Positions 21,068 to 29,894 of a stretch of DNA of 64,000 nucleotides are shown piece by piece. Location: the NCBI GenBank assembly GCA_914767885.1, contig CAJZBQ010000014.1, positions 248,001 through 312,000 of the forward strand, in the 5' to 3' direction. Both the position numbers and the translations under genes were made by a program. The notes under the pieces are model-generated. The model saw only the letters and a program-made list of their open reading frames with translations, had not been told where the DNA came from and searched no databases. Within the stretch, counting starts at the first letter, position 1; each line of letters starts with the position of its first letter. The stretch is from Blepharisma stoltei. Its lineage: Eukaryota; Ciliophora; Heterotrichea; Heterotrichida; Blepharismidae.

Positions 21068-22041
21068 ATGATTCAATCAAGCTGCCCAAGAATAAAAAGA
21101 CACAATTCTTCAAGAAATTCATCTATATCAAAATCTATAACTCCACGAAAACCTAAGCCCCAAAGAAGCAGTGACTCCCACAATTCTTCGCATCTAGTTG
21201 TATATTTTAATTAGAAACTATCACAAAAAAGCCATTCAATATATTCTGAGTCCTTTTTTCCTTCTCTAGAAAATATTTCTCCCTACGCACCTTCAAGCAG
21301 CAAATCGACCAAATTTGAAAAGAATAGAATTATCAAAGACGGGTCAATTTCTCCTTTCCCAACATCCCGACGTTACTCTTTGAAACCAAAAGAAAGTGGA
21401 AATCTTGACTACATTTTTTTTTGGTCAACATTTATGCTTATAATTATAAGCAATTTATCTAAAATCTTGATTGGAAAAGCCGTTGACTCAAGAAAAAAAT
21501 ATACGGCAAATAGTGCCAAGAAAATGTCTTCTAGGAAATAATCTTTAGCAAAAATTATGCATCCTTAAATCTTTCATTTATTAATTTCTCATCAATCTCA
21601 TCTCCAGCACGAGTCAGGAAGCCTACACATCTCAAAGGCGCTCACAAAAGTATTTATTCAAATTTGCATATAGATGCAATTGATCAGATAAATGTTATGG
21701 AAACTCCTCCAAATGAGGATGTCCAGCCTGCTAGGAAGTCAAGCCCCTTCAGTGAATATGTAGATGTAGAAATTGAACGATATTTAAATAATTGCCAAGG
21801 AAATAATTTTATACTTGAAAAATCAAGGAAAAGTTTAATGAAAGATTCGGTGGCTTCAACGTCTGCGTCTGGAATTTTAAAAAGCAATCTGCCTTCTGTG
21901 TCTATAGAATTGTTCAGGCCTGAGCCACCAAAAACACCGCCACCGTGCTCCATTCATGCAAAACTTCAAAAGAATAGGGCTGCTAGAATTAAGCGAATCA
22001 CAAAAGATCTAAAGCAAAATATTATTGAGTGTAACGAGTAA
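21068..22041 (+). CDS. Ser/Pro-rich basic protein, unknown
   Basis: About 300 aa after removing a 15-nt intron (21200-21214) and about 56 bp near 21500-21555. The N-terminal part is Ser/Arg/Lys-rich (RIKRHNSSRNSSISKSITPR), and the part before the IES includes a hydrophobic stretch (FWSTFMLIIISNLSKIL). The C-terminal part has PEPPKTPPPCSIHAKLQKN and a basic helix. No domain recognised. The intron join is clear; the second join is required because the two halves lie in different frames, but its exact edge is not fixed. Confidence 0.6.
21200..21214 (+). other. 15-nt intron in Ser-rich gene
   Basis: GTATATTTTAATTAG; removal joins CTA GTT to AAA CTA TCA and removes an in-frame TAG. Confidence 0.85.
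21500..21555. mobile_element. probable short IES (about 56 bp)
   Basis: Frames before and after differ by 2 mod 3. A 56-bp removal between TAT pointers gives DSRKKYASLNLSF; a 35-bp removal between TAG pointers (21511 to 21546) also keeps frame. Boundaries therefore uncertain. Confidence 0.5.
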
Positions 22042-22103
22042 TAGACTCCTACATTGAATATTTATATATGAATCAATTTAATTTATACATTCCTTATTTG
22101 ATC

Positions 22104-22531
22104 GAGAGAAGTAAAATGGTGACATGGATGGAAATTGGTCTCCGAAGCGCATGCCCTATCGAGTAGGTTATACACATCCTCCCTTTTAGAAATAGACTTT
22201 TCAGTTTGGGGAAGCCTTGCCGAAGAGAAAAAATTTTGTTTCTCCCCCGAAGGTTTTCCTGTCCCTGCTAGATGGACAAGACAGGTTTTGCTTCTTACAT
22301 AGTCTTGTATATTGGGACTATCGGAGGACTCTACAGTGGGTGGCTTTAACTTAGGGAGCTGATCCTTAAGTTAGGCGAGTCTCGCCAGAAAATTCAAAGA
22401 GATTGGAATTTTGGCTGAACCTTACACATTTTGCACTCTGGTGTACACGCACCCAGTCACTTGAGTAAAGGAATTCCGGCTACTGGTCCACTTATGGCCG
22501 TATAAAATTTAATCTTTAATCTTATTTGATC
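22104..22531 (+). mobile_element. SINE-like retroposon, intergenic
   Basis: 428 bp between duplications CTTATTTGATC (22093-22103 and 22521-22531). Starts GTAAAATGGTGACATGG, contains CGCCAGAAAATTCAAAGAG, and ends in an AT-rich tail with TAATCTT repeats. Lies between two convergent genes. Confidence 0.82.
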
Positions 22532-22684
22532 ATATAGATCAATGTGTAAGGCTTAAATAATAGCGTTATAATATATGAAAATGTCTATACAATGAAAAAT
22601 AATATTAAAATTTCAAAGCCAAATGTTAACAATCAATATTATTTTAAAATATGGATAAAAATTCTTGACATTTAAAAAATATTT

Positions 22685-23665
22685 TTATTTTTTCGCTCTC
22701 AGCTTGTTGGCGACAGCTAATTTTTTTGCTTCTTTGTTATTATCTTTTAATGGTAGATTTTTTATCACATTTTTGATGTTATGTGCTGCCTCTTTGATTT
22801 CTTCATTCATTTTTCTGTTTGCAGTATTTTTCATTCTTTCTTGTCTTCTTTCAGCAAGAATTGCTCTTACTTTTTGCTTGTCCCTTTTTCTAAAAGCCCT
22901 TTGTATTACTGTCGCAGCAAAAATCTTTTTTTGAGGAGTAGTTGGGCTTACATCAGCTTGCTTTCTAGGCGAAGCTTCTTTTTCTTCAAATTTATGCCCA
23001 TTTGGCTTTGCTTCTTTATTTTCTTCTCTTGCAGATTTAGGTATTTTTGGTTTGCTATCAGATTTTCTTGGAGCAACAGGAGGCTTTACTTCTTTTTTTT
23101 CTTCTTCTGCATTCCCTTTGGGGGTTTCTTTCGGGATATCTTTCGAGTGATCTAGCTGTTTTTTCTGTGGTTCAATATGCTTTGAATGCTTTTTATTGAT
23201 GTGTTGATGATCTTGCTCCTGTTTTTGGTGATCTTGTTTATTTTCTTCTATAACAACAGGAGTTTTTTTGTGCTCTTTTTCATTTAGCTGCCTTTTCAGT
23301 CACTCATTTTCTTTCTTTAATTGGTCATTTTCAGTCATCAATTCCGCCACTTTGATTCTCAAAGTCGAAAGTTCATCAACTTTTTTGCATCCTTTTACAT
23401 GGTCTTCATATTCATTGATTCTCAATTTTTCTTTACATTTTGGGCACTCTGTAACCAAAGCATTATAAAATCTCAATAAAACTTCAGAAGGATTTATAAA
23501 TTTTTCATTGCATTTTGGGCATGCTCTTTTATTTATGCACTTCAAACAGTGGAATTTTTGGCAATTCTTGCACATCTGAGGGCTTAAGGCAACTTTATCG
23601 CAGAATCCGCAGATAAATATAGCGTCGACTGATGTAGTGAAGGTCGAAACATCAAGTCCAGGCAT
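22685..23665 (-). CDS. RING/TRAF-type zinc-finger protein with coiled coil and IQ motif
   Basis: 326 aa with one TGA-Trp (ENEWLKRQL). Residues about 18-60 hold a Cys-rich finger (CGFCDKVALSPQMCKNCQKF, HCLKCINKRACPKC) like a RING, then CPKCKEKLRINEYEDHVKGC like a TRAF-type finger. A short coiled coil follows, then a Lys/Glu/Pro-rich middle and a C-terminal IQ motif (ATVIQRAFRKR) that should bind calmodulin. It may be a ubiquitin ligase or a scaffold. Stop TAA at 22685-22687. Confidence 0.8.
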
Positions 23666-23723
23666 TATTTGAATATTGCAATGAAAATGGAAATAGGCTT
23701 ATAAAGTAAAGTTTATTTCTAAC

Positions 23724-23900
23724 TCCCCTCTGTGATTGAGAAATGGTGATTATTTTAATAATAAAATCTCTAGCTAATTCAATTTAATTTGTAACCGCTT
23801 GTATTCCAAAAAATAAATATATAATTACATTAATTTTATGACTTGAATTTTTTTACTTTTCGAAAAAGTTTAATATAAAACCTATATTCCCTTGGGTTAA
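23724..23900 (+). mobile_element. decayed MITE family 1 copy, intergenic
   Basis: Left end TAACTCCCCTCTGTGATTGA and the family centre AATAAAATCTCTAGCTAATTC are clear; the right end (ATATTCCCTTGGG) is degenerate. Lies between the GDH and RING/IQ genes. Confidence 0.6.
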
Positions 23901-23912
23901 ATATTCTTATTA

Positions 23913-26459
23913 TTAGAGTCCTATTGTTCCTTTGAGAGTTGCATCATCAATTCTTTGAAGAGAGTTTACATAGGCTGCGATTCTCAAGTTCACTCCAAGT
24001 CTTTCACTAGTTTCTTTAGTTTCATGGACAGCTTCACTCATAATTTGTTCCAAGCCTGAGTACACTAGATCAAGCTCGCTTGCTCCTTCAGCTAATTTCT
24101 TCCAATCAGCACTTTTTGCTTCAAGTTCTACTTGTGAAATTCCTTTTAATGTTGCAATGGCCTCAATGATGCTTCTATTTCTTTTGCCTTGCCATCTCTT
24201 TGTTAAAAGGCCAGGCTTAATATGTCCTAAGTTTTTGACATATTCAAAGAATGATACAGTAACACCACCAGAGTTGGCAATTAAATATGGCGTTTTGGCA
24301 TACAGCCTCGAACTCATATGGTTTTGTTAGCCCAGAAATTGAGAGCTATACTGGGTAAGCAATTCTGGCAATTTAAAAAGCTATTGAATTATCTCGAGGA
24401 AAAGGAAGTTACAGAGCAGGAGCACATATTTAATCATACCGACAAGGTTCTATCAACCTAGAGTGGGCAGCTATGCTAGTTAAGCAATTCTGGCAATGTG
24501 CAGAGCCTAGCCCTAGTCCACTTCCAGGACTGGATATACCTCTCTCCCCTCCCCATTAAGTTGGAACAAATTTTTTCAAAAAATTAATATAAAATTTTAA
24601 CGGTAAAAATTTTTGTGTGTTTTAAAAATAAAAAATTTGAACTCCCTCATTAAATAAGGTCAAAGCTTTTTATATAAAAAACATATTTTCATCTATAAAA
24701 TTTTCATTGAAAAAAATTAAATTTTTTTCGTTTAAAGGGGTTTAATTTACCAAAAATTGGCAATTTACCGATATTTGGTTCCAATTTAAAGGGGGAGTCA
24801 AGTAAAAGAAGGTATGGAGTTGGAAAGGGGAAGCTCAGCCAAGACTACAGCCAATATCTACACTATCGAGCAATTCCCTAGTACGAGACCGAGAGTGCAC
24901 CCCCTGGCTTCGTATTTTCCTTTCTGCCGATAGTCGACCAGAAATTCAATTTTTTGGGATTATCTGGGCAACCTTCGTTCAGCCCAAGCAGCATACAGCA
25001 GAAATCCATATCCTGCCGCTCAAAACTGGAGCTGAGAAGGCAAGGAGGAGACGGAGATACAGAGCCCTATATCACAGGCGCATAGTATCAGGCAATGAAA
25101 AAGAGGAAAATGGTGTTCGAGCTAACTTGCCAAGCAAATCTTGAGCAAGTTCTCCTGGAAACCTAGTAAAGCATTGAATTCTCTAGGGGAACCTTGGCGA
25201 CTGAGCTATCAATAGGTAGAAGCAAATCTATAGCAAGTTTAAATTTAAGACTCCACCAGCGTTCATCAATAAGTCTGGGAGAACTAGAACACCTTTCTTT
25301 TCTAAAGCTTCTTCTCCTTTAGGAGTGGTTGGTCCATTTGCTCCTTCAGCTAAAATTTTGCATTGGAAGTTAGGGGCATTGCCACCATGGACTGATCTTT
25401 CAACAGCAGCTGGTATTATGATGTCAGTTTTTCTTGTGAAAACTTCTTGGCCGTCTTCTACTAATTCAGCTTTTGGATAGCCTTTAAGCGTTCTGTGCTG
25501 GATCATAAAAGCTTTGAGATCATCAACATCAATTCCGTTTTCATTGAAAACAGATCCACTTGGCTCAATTACTCCAAGAATTTTTGCACCATCTTTTTGG
25601 AGGAAGTGGCAAGCCCAATAGCCGACGTTACCAAAACCTTGAACAATTATGCAATTTATAGTAAATATTTTATTAAAAAATATGATTTCAAATTATTTGC
25701 ATTCAATTGGTAAATATATACTTTTTTCCCATTAATTCCAGTAGGCAGCTCAACCTTATCAGTGTATTTCTTGTCTTTCAAAAATTCCCTTAACGCATAA
25801 TATAACCCAAGACCAGTTGATTCAGCTCTGCCAGGAATTCCTCCCATTTCTAATGGCTTTCCAGTCGTGCACGCGACTGCATTGAGATTTGTAGGGTTCA
25901 GCGATTTATAAGTATCCATCATCCAGGCCATTTCAAGCTCGCCAGTGCCTAGATCAGGTCCAGGAACATCAGCAGCAGGGCTTAAAAATCCTTTTTTGCT
26001 CAATTCAAGTGCATAACGTCTGGTCAGTCTTTCTCTTTCTCCAAGTGACAGTGTCTTCGGATCCACAGTAATGCCTCCTTTTCCACCTCCAAAAGGCAAG
26101 TTGACACATGCACATTTGAGAGTCATCAAGAAAGATAAAGCTTCAACTTCGTTGAGATCAACGTCCAGAGCATATCTGGTGCCTCCTTTACAAGGAAGCC
26201 TGTGATGAGAATGCTGGGCTCTATAAGCTTTGTAGTATTTAATTGATCCATCATCTCTTTTAAGGGGAAGGGTTACACGTAGGACTGTGTCACATGTTTT
26301 AATCAATTCGAGAACTTCTGGCTTGATATCTGTATGTTTTGCAGCCTTATCGAAGTACATGTTAACCATCTCTAAGAAGTTAGGCTCTGATGAAGGCCCT
26401 GAACTCATCTGTCTGAAAGGAGCACGCCTGGAAAAGGTATTTAAAACTTTGGACAGCAT
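23913..26459 (-). CDS. mitochondrial glutamate dehydrogenase (NAD(P)+), broken by an IES and a SINE
   Basis: 500 aa after removing 25659-25714 and 24277-25264. The N-terminus is a mitochondrial presequence (MLSKVLNTFSRRAPFRQMSS). Then the family blocks PCKGGTRYALDVDLNEVEAL, NLPFGGGKGGI (catalytic Lys), ADVPGPDLGTGELEMAWMMD, the nucleotide-binding VQGFGNVGYWA and ILAEGANGPTTP...LLMNAGGVTVSFFEYVKN. It oxidises glutamate to 2-oxoglutarate and ammonia. The SINE falls between NAGGV and TVSFF; codon phase on both sides confirms both removals (56 and 988 bp). Confidence 0.95.
24277..25264 (+). mobile_element. old SINE-like retroposon in GDH exon, with a nested MITE
   Basis: 988 bp including a nested family 2 MITE (24537-24803). 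Diverged duplications ACACCACCAGAGTTG (24262-24276) and ACTCCACCAGCGTTC (25250-25264). Head TTAAATATGGCG...CTCGAACTCATATGG; part of the body is duplicated (AAGCAATTCTGGCAAT twice). Contains GACCAGAAATTCAATTTTTT. The exon-side copy at the tail end codes the conserved NAGGV, while the head-side copy codes NSGGV, so the latter seems not to be used. Confidence 0.85.
24537..24803. mobile_element. MITE family 2 nested in the GDH retroposon
   Basis: Inverted ends CTCCCCTCCCCATTAAGTTGGAAC and GTTCCAATTTAAAGGGGGAG with a very AT-rich centre. It splits the retroposon body between GGACTGGATATACC and AAGAAGGTATGGAGTTGG. Edges good to about 5 bp. Confidence 0.75.
25659..25714. mobile_element. short IES in GDH (56 bp)
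   Basis: TA at 25659-25660 and 25715-25716. Removal gives GKKVYINCIIVQGFGNVG in frame, as in GDH just before its dinucleotide fold. Confidence 0.88.
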
Positions 26460-26953
26460 CCTTTCAAATAATTATATTAATAGCCACATATTATTCGAGT
26501 TAATGCTAAATTGATTATGATGAAATCAGCTAGTGAGGAGATTTTGTGTAGCAATATTTTTGAATTTTCTGTCGTATTTGACTTTTGCATTTAATGTGGT
26601 AATTTTAAAGAGCAATTCTTAGCTTTTCTCAGGTATTTGCAAAGAATTAAATTATCTAGACAGGGAAAAGTTGAAAGAAATAATAATTATATCAGATTTC
26701 ATATAACTTAAAAATTAAACTAATATATCATTCACCTAATCAAAAATATTAGTCCAATTATTTTTAACTTATCGCCCTTAACTGCAGAAGATTTAATTTC
26801 TAATTTTATTTTTTTTCTAATCTTTGAATTCTGATATATTGAAGACCTTGATAATAAATTCAAGATGAAGAGAATGGATATGGAAATTTCAAAAATTAGG
26901 ACAAATCGCTGAGTTTTCATTTATCATCCGATTAATTGCCACATATAATTATT
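26460..26953. other. AT-rich divergent promoter region
   Basis: About 490 bp between the divergently transcribed GDH and HMG-box genes; no supported gene or repeat. ORF-like stretch 26732-26920 has no support. Confidence 0.6.
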
Positions 26954-27286
26954 ATGGGAAAGAAAGCGGGAAAAGCAAAAGTGGCAAAAAGAGTAAAGAG
27001 GGAAAAGAAGGACGGGCCAAAGAAACCTAAGTCTGCTTTTATGTTCTTTTCCCAAGAGAGAAGAATTACACTTAAAACTGAGCAGCCTGATCTAAAGATC
27101 ACTGAGCAATCCAAAGTTATAGGTGCAGAATGGGGGAAATTATCTGATGTTGATAAGGCGCCTTATGCTGAAAAAGCAAGCCAAGATAAAGAAAGATACA
27201 ATCAAGAAAAAGCAAATCAGCTTGCCCCTGCTGAAGAAGAGGAAGAAGAGAAAAAAGAAGAGTCAGAGGAGAGCGACGATGATTAA
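26954..27286 (+). CDS. HMG-box protein
   Basis: 110 aa from the ATG at 26954. Basic N-terminus (MGKKAGKAKVAKRVKREKK), one HMG box (PKKPKSAFMFFSQERR...VIGAEWGKLSDVDKAPYAEKA) and an acidic tail of Glu/Asp (EEEEEEKKEESEESDDD), the layout of HMGB/NHP6-type chromatin proteins that bend DNA. Complete; TAA stop. The in-frame TTG further upstream is not needed. Confidence 0.93.
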   Translation: MGKKAGKAKVAKRVKREKKDGPKKPKSAFMFFSQERRITLKTEQPDLKITEQSKVIGAEWGKLSDVDKAPYAEKASQDKERYNQEKANQLAPAEEEEEEKKEESEESDDD

Positions 27287-27461
27287 AAATTAATTTTCTA
27301 TCCTTAATATGGAAACTGATTGGTTAATTAACACCTACTTAGTATCAGGTATCAAATCTGTTTTTTCTTGATATACACTTTCGTTTTTCAAAGGATTACT
27401 TATTCTCTCACTAATTAATGAGCACTAATTATTTTTTTAAAAAAATTATTTAAAAAAAAAT

Positions 27462-28339
27462 TTAAAAAAAAACGGCTTTGGGGGTTAGCAAAAAACGAAG
27501 CCTTCTCCTTTTGGCGCTGGAAAGTTGCCAAAATGAAAATGCTGTCAAGAATAAACTTAAAAAGCACTGTACAATGAGGATAATTATCCCATCTCCAAGC
27601 TTGATTGTATCATGCAATTTTTCAACTTCTCCAAGAAGTAATCACAAAACAAGGCCAATCAAGATCAATATTGGGTGTAAAAAAATAATCATTCTAAACA
27701 AAACAACGCACTTGGCTGAATTCTTCAGTATTTTCCTCGGTTCTTGAAATACTTGTATTTCTTTTACAATTCTTGTAAATAGAAATTGCTGAAGAATCGC
27801 CAGGACTTGAGACACAAGTAAAATCGCTAAATCAATAATAAGGAACGCAAAAAGCACCCTTCCACCTTTTTGAAGTGGTTCCAGCCTTTCACAATAATTT
27901 GACAAAATTGATTCGTTACAGGAATCAATTAAATCGCTGTATTCTTCATAATCTCCTTCTATAGCAGCACCTAAAAGCCCAAGATGAACTTCATCGAGAT
28001 CTTTTAGGCCTAACTTTTCTTTCTGAAACAAATAAAAAAATTTTTTAATTGATTTTTAATATAAAATTGTATACGAAAATATTTTCTTCAGGTTATAAAA
28101 AAAATTCAATTCACGAATATTTATAGTGAATTGATGATTTAGAGAACTGGCTGATTTTTTTTTGTTATAACAATTATTAATCATATATCTTGAAGATTAA
28201 TTATCTTTGTCCATAGCATTGCTCGCCATAGATGTAGGAGTAAGTAGTTTCTTGATATACTCAAATAAAGAGTTAAACCGATCAAAATTGATACAAAGAG
28301 AAATAAAACAGTCTCTTGCAACGTGCAGCTTTTTATCAT
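27462..28339 (-). CDS. multi-pass membrane protein, unknown, with an IES
   Basis: Starts MIKSCTLQETVLFLFVSILI at 28339 and ends LLTPKAVFF at 27462 (TAA), with TGA-Trp in the last part (LVLWLLLGEV). Four or so hydrophobic segments (e.g. VLFAFLIIDLAILLVSQVLA and MIIFLHPILILIGLVLWLLL) flank a hydrophilic part. The N-terminal segment (to about 28195) and the rest (from 28031) are in different frames, and a TA-rich non-coding stretch lies between them, so an IES is inferred. The start is 35 bp from the stop of the upstream gene. Family not recognised. Confidence 0.65.
28037..28195. mobile_element. probable IES, edges unresolved
   Basis: Stop-rich stretch between the two coding parts of the 27462-28339 gene. 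The removed length must be 2 mod 3. Several TA pairs fit, so the limits are approximate. Confidence 0.45.
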
Positions 28340-28374
28340 TTAACTAATTTTTAAATTTAAGAAGTAATAATGGA

Positions 28375-29879
28375 TTACATGAAAAGAATTAATGAATTAA
28401 CAAGCAGCAATATCAACGCAGAATCATCGCTATCAGGGTTTACACTGTTTTTTGCCTGCCAGTAGGCATAATTGTAGATTTCTTTTACACAGTTATCGTT
28501 GCCATGTATACTTGCAAATTCGTTAAAATGTAAAAAATAATACAGATAAGTTGGATAATCTGACCATTGTTTCATACAATTAGGAGCTTCTCTTCGCATT
28601 GTATTGCATTTTTTTAGATCTGTTGACTCATACCATGCTTTAAGCCATCTGAAATAATTTCTTCCATAAATAAAATGGCATTCGGTTCGAGAGAAATTAG
28701 CTTTGCTAATTTTCTCTCCCTCATGGAATTTTATTTATAGGGTTAGGTTTTCACTCGAGAACTTCTGGACAGCAATAGCGGTTTAACTCTGGGGATAACC
28801 AGAGGAACCACTCCTCAGTCCACTCAAGATTTCGGGCTTTTACCTCTCAGCACATCCCCACGGGAGGATGACCCTTAGGCGGAACACGCGCAGGAGCTGA
28901 GTCGAGCGACAAGGGCGACGGCAGCGCGCGCCGGGTGAGACGTGCAGCAGGGCTGGTGAAGCAGGAGTTGATAGAAGGCTTGGACGGGGCTGACCCGTGC
29001 CAAGATGGCTCGCCTACGTCATCAGTTTTGCCATAGGCCCTTTTGGGCTGCGGCACTAGACACCTTAAACACCAGATAATTAAGTAAATTAAGTAAGAAA
29101 TAATTTCTTCCATCATAGTCTCCTAAAAAGGGCTGGCAATATCTTTTCCCTGTGTGGCTCAATGAGCATTGGCACTGTCCATAAAACCTTCAATCATCAT
29201 TTTTTCCTGGACAATCAGAGTCCGTTTCACATTCAAACCCAAGATACTTAGTCTCCACTTTATTCACACAAAGAGACTTCCCTTCTCCCCCTCCTCCTAC
29301 ACAAGTGCCTGATTCACAAAAATAGCTCATATAATCATGACAATTAAACACCATATCATGCCTTGGTAATGTGAAGTATTTGACACATGTCCCAATTGGT
29401 TCTGAAGCCCAAACAAAGCATCCTGCGTCATTTTCGCATTCTTCATCCTGTGTGCACCCATCTGTATTAACAGGCAGCTGAGGCCAGCATTTCTTATTTT
29501 TACAATAAAGCCCAGCATCGCACTCATCTGATGATTTACAATTTTCAAGCCAATGCTTGCCTACACATATTTCATTTTCACAGTAGCCAAATGCACATGT
29601 AGAGTTATTTATGCAGGGTTCTCCTGGCCAAGAAGTGTTAATTAAGCTTGGAATCGGAGAAAGCTGGCATGTTGAATTTCCTGGTGTATAAATTGGGGGA
29701 CACATATAGCCATTAGGGCATGGGCGGAGAAAATAGGTAGAATTGTCATAGTAAATACAAGTATCATCTGCAAAAGGCAGGGATGCTGGCTTACAAGTAA
29801 ATTGAGGACATTCCAGATATTGTGACCTGACAAAAGCCAAGAGAAATATCAGCAAAACCATATATGGCATAATTAGCAA
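28375..29879 (-). CDS. secreted Cys-rich, probably GPI-anchored protein
   Basis: 352 aa after removing the SINE 28668-29113. Signal peptide MLIMPYMVLLIFLLAFVRS, then about 30 cysteines in EGF/disintegrin-like spacing (CINNSTCAFGYCENEICVG; CKSSDECDAGLYCKNKKCW; CETDSDCPGKNDDW) and several N-glycosylation sites. The C-terminus is a hydrophobic tail (DDSALILLLVNSLILFM) with small residues before it, typical of GPI attachment. Surface proteins of this type are common in ciliates. The SINE falls in DYDGRNYFRWLKAWY; a 17-bp duplication and codon phase (446 = 2 mod 3) fix the join. Confidence 0.85.
28668..29113 (+). mobile_element. SINE-like retroposon in Cys-rich protein exon (antisense)
   Basis: 446 bp between perfect duplications GAAATAATTTCTTCCAT (28651-28667 and 29097-29113). 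Head hairpin ATAAATAAAATGG...GGAATTTTATTTAT with an inner arm GAGAGAAATTAGC/GCTAATTTTCTCTC. 3' tail AATTAAGTAAATTAAGTAA. The duplication has the dinucleotide TA in AATAATT, but the frame-restoring join works anywhere in the 17 bp. Confidence 0.92.
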
Positions 29880-29894
29880 ATAAATCTAACTAAA

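Noticed and set aside
22665-23468. Hydrophobic Phe/Ser-rich ORFs on the plus strand
   Set aside because: Shadows of the Lys/Glu-rich RING/IQ gene on the minus strand.
28847-29116. 89-aa ORF
   Set aside because: Runs through the retroposon into the Cys-rich exon in the wrong frame.
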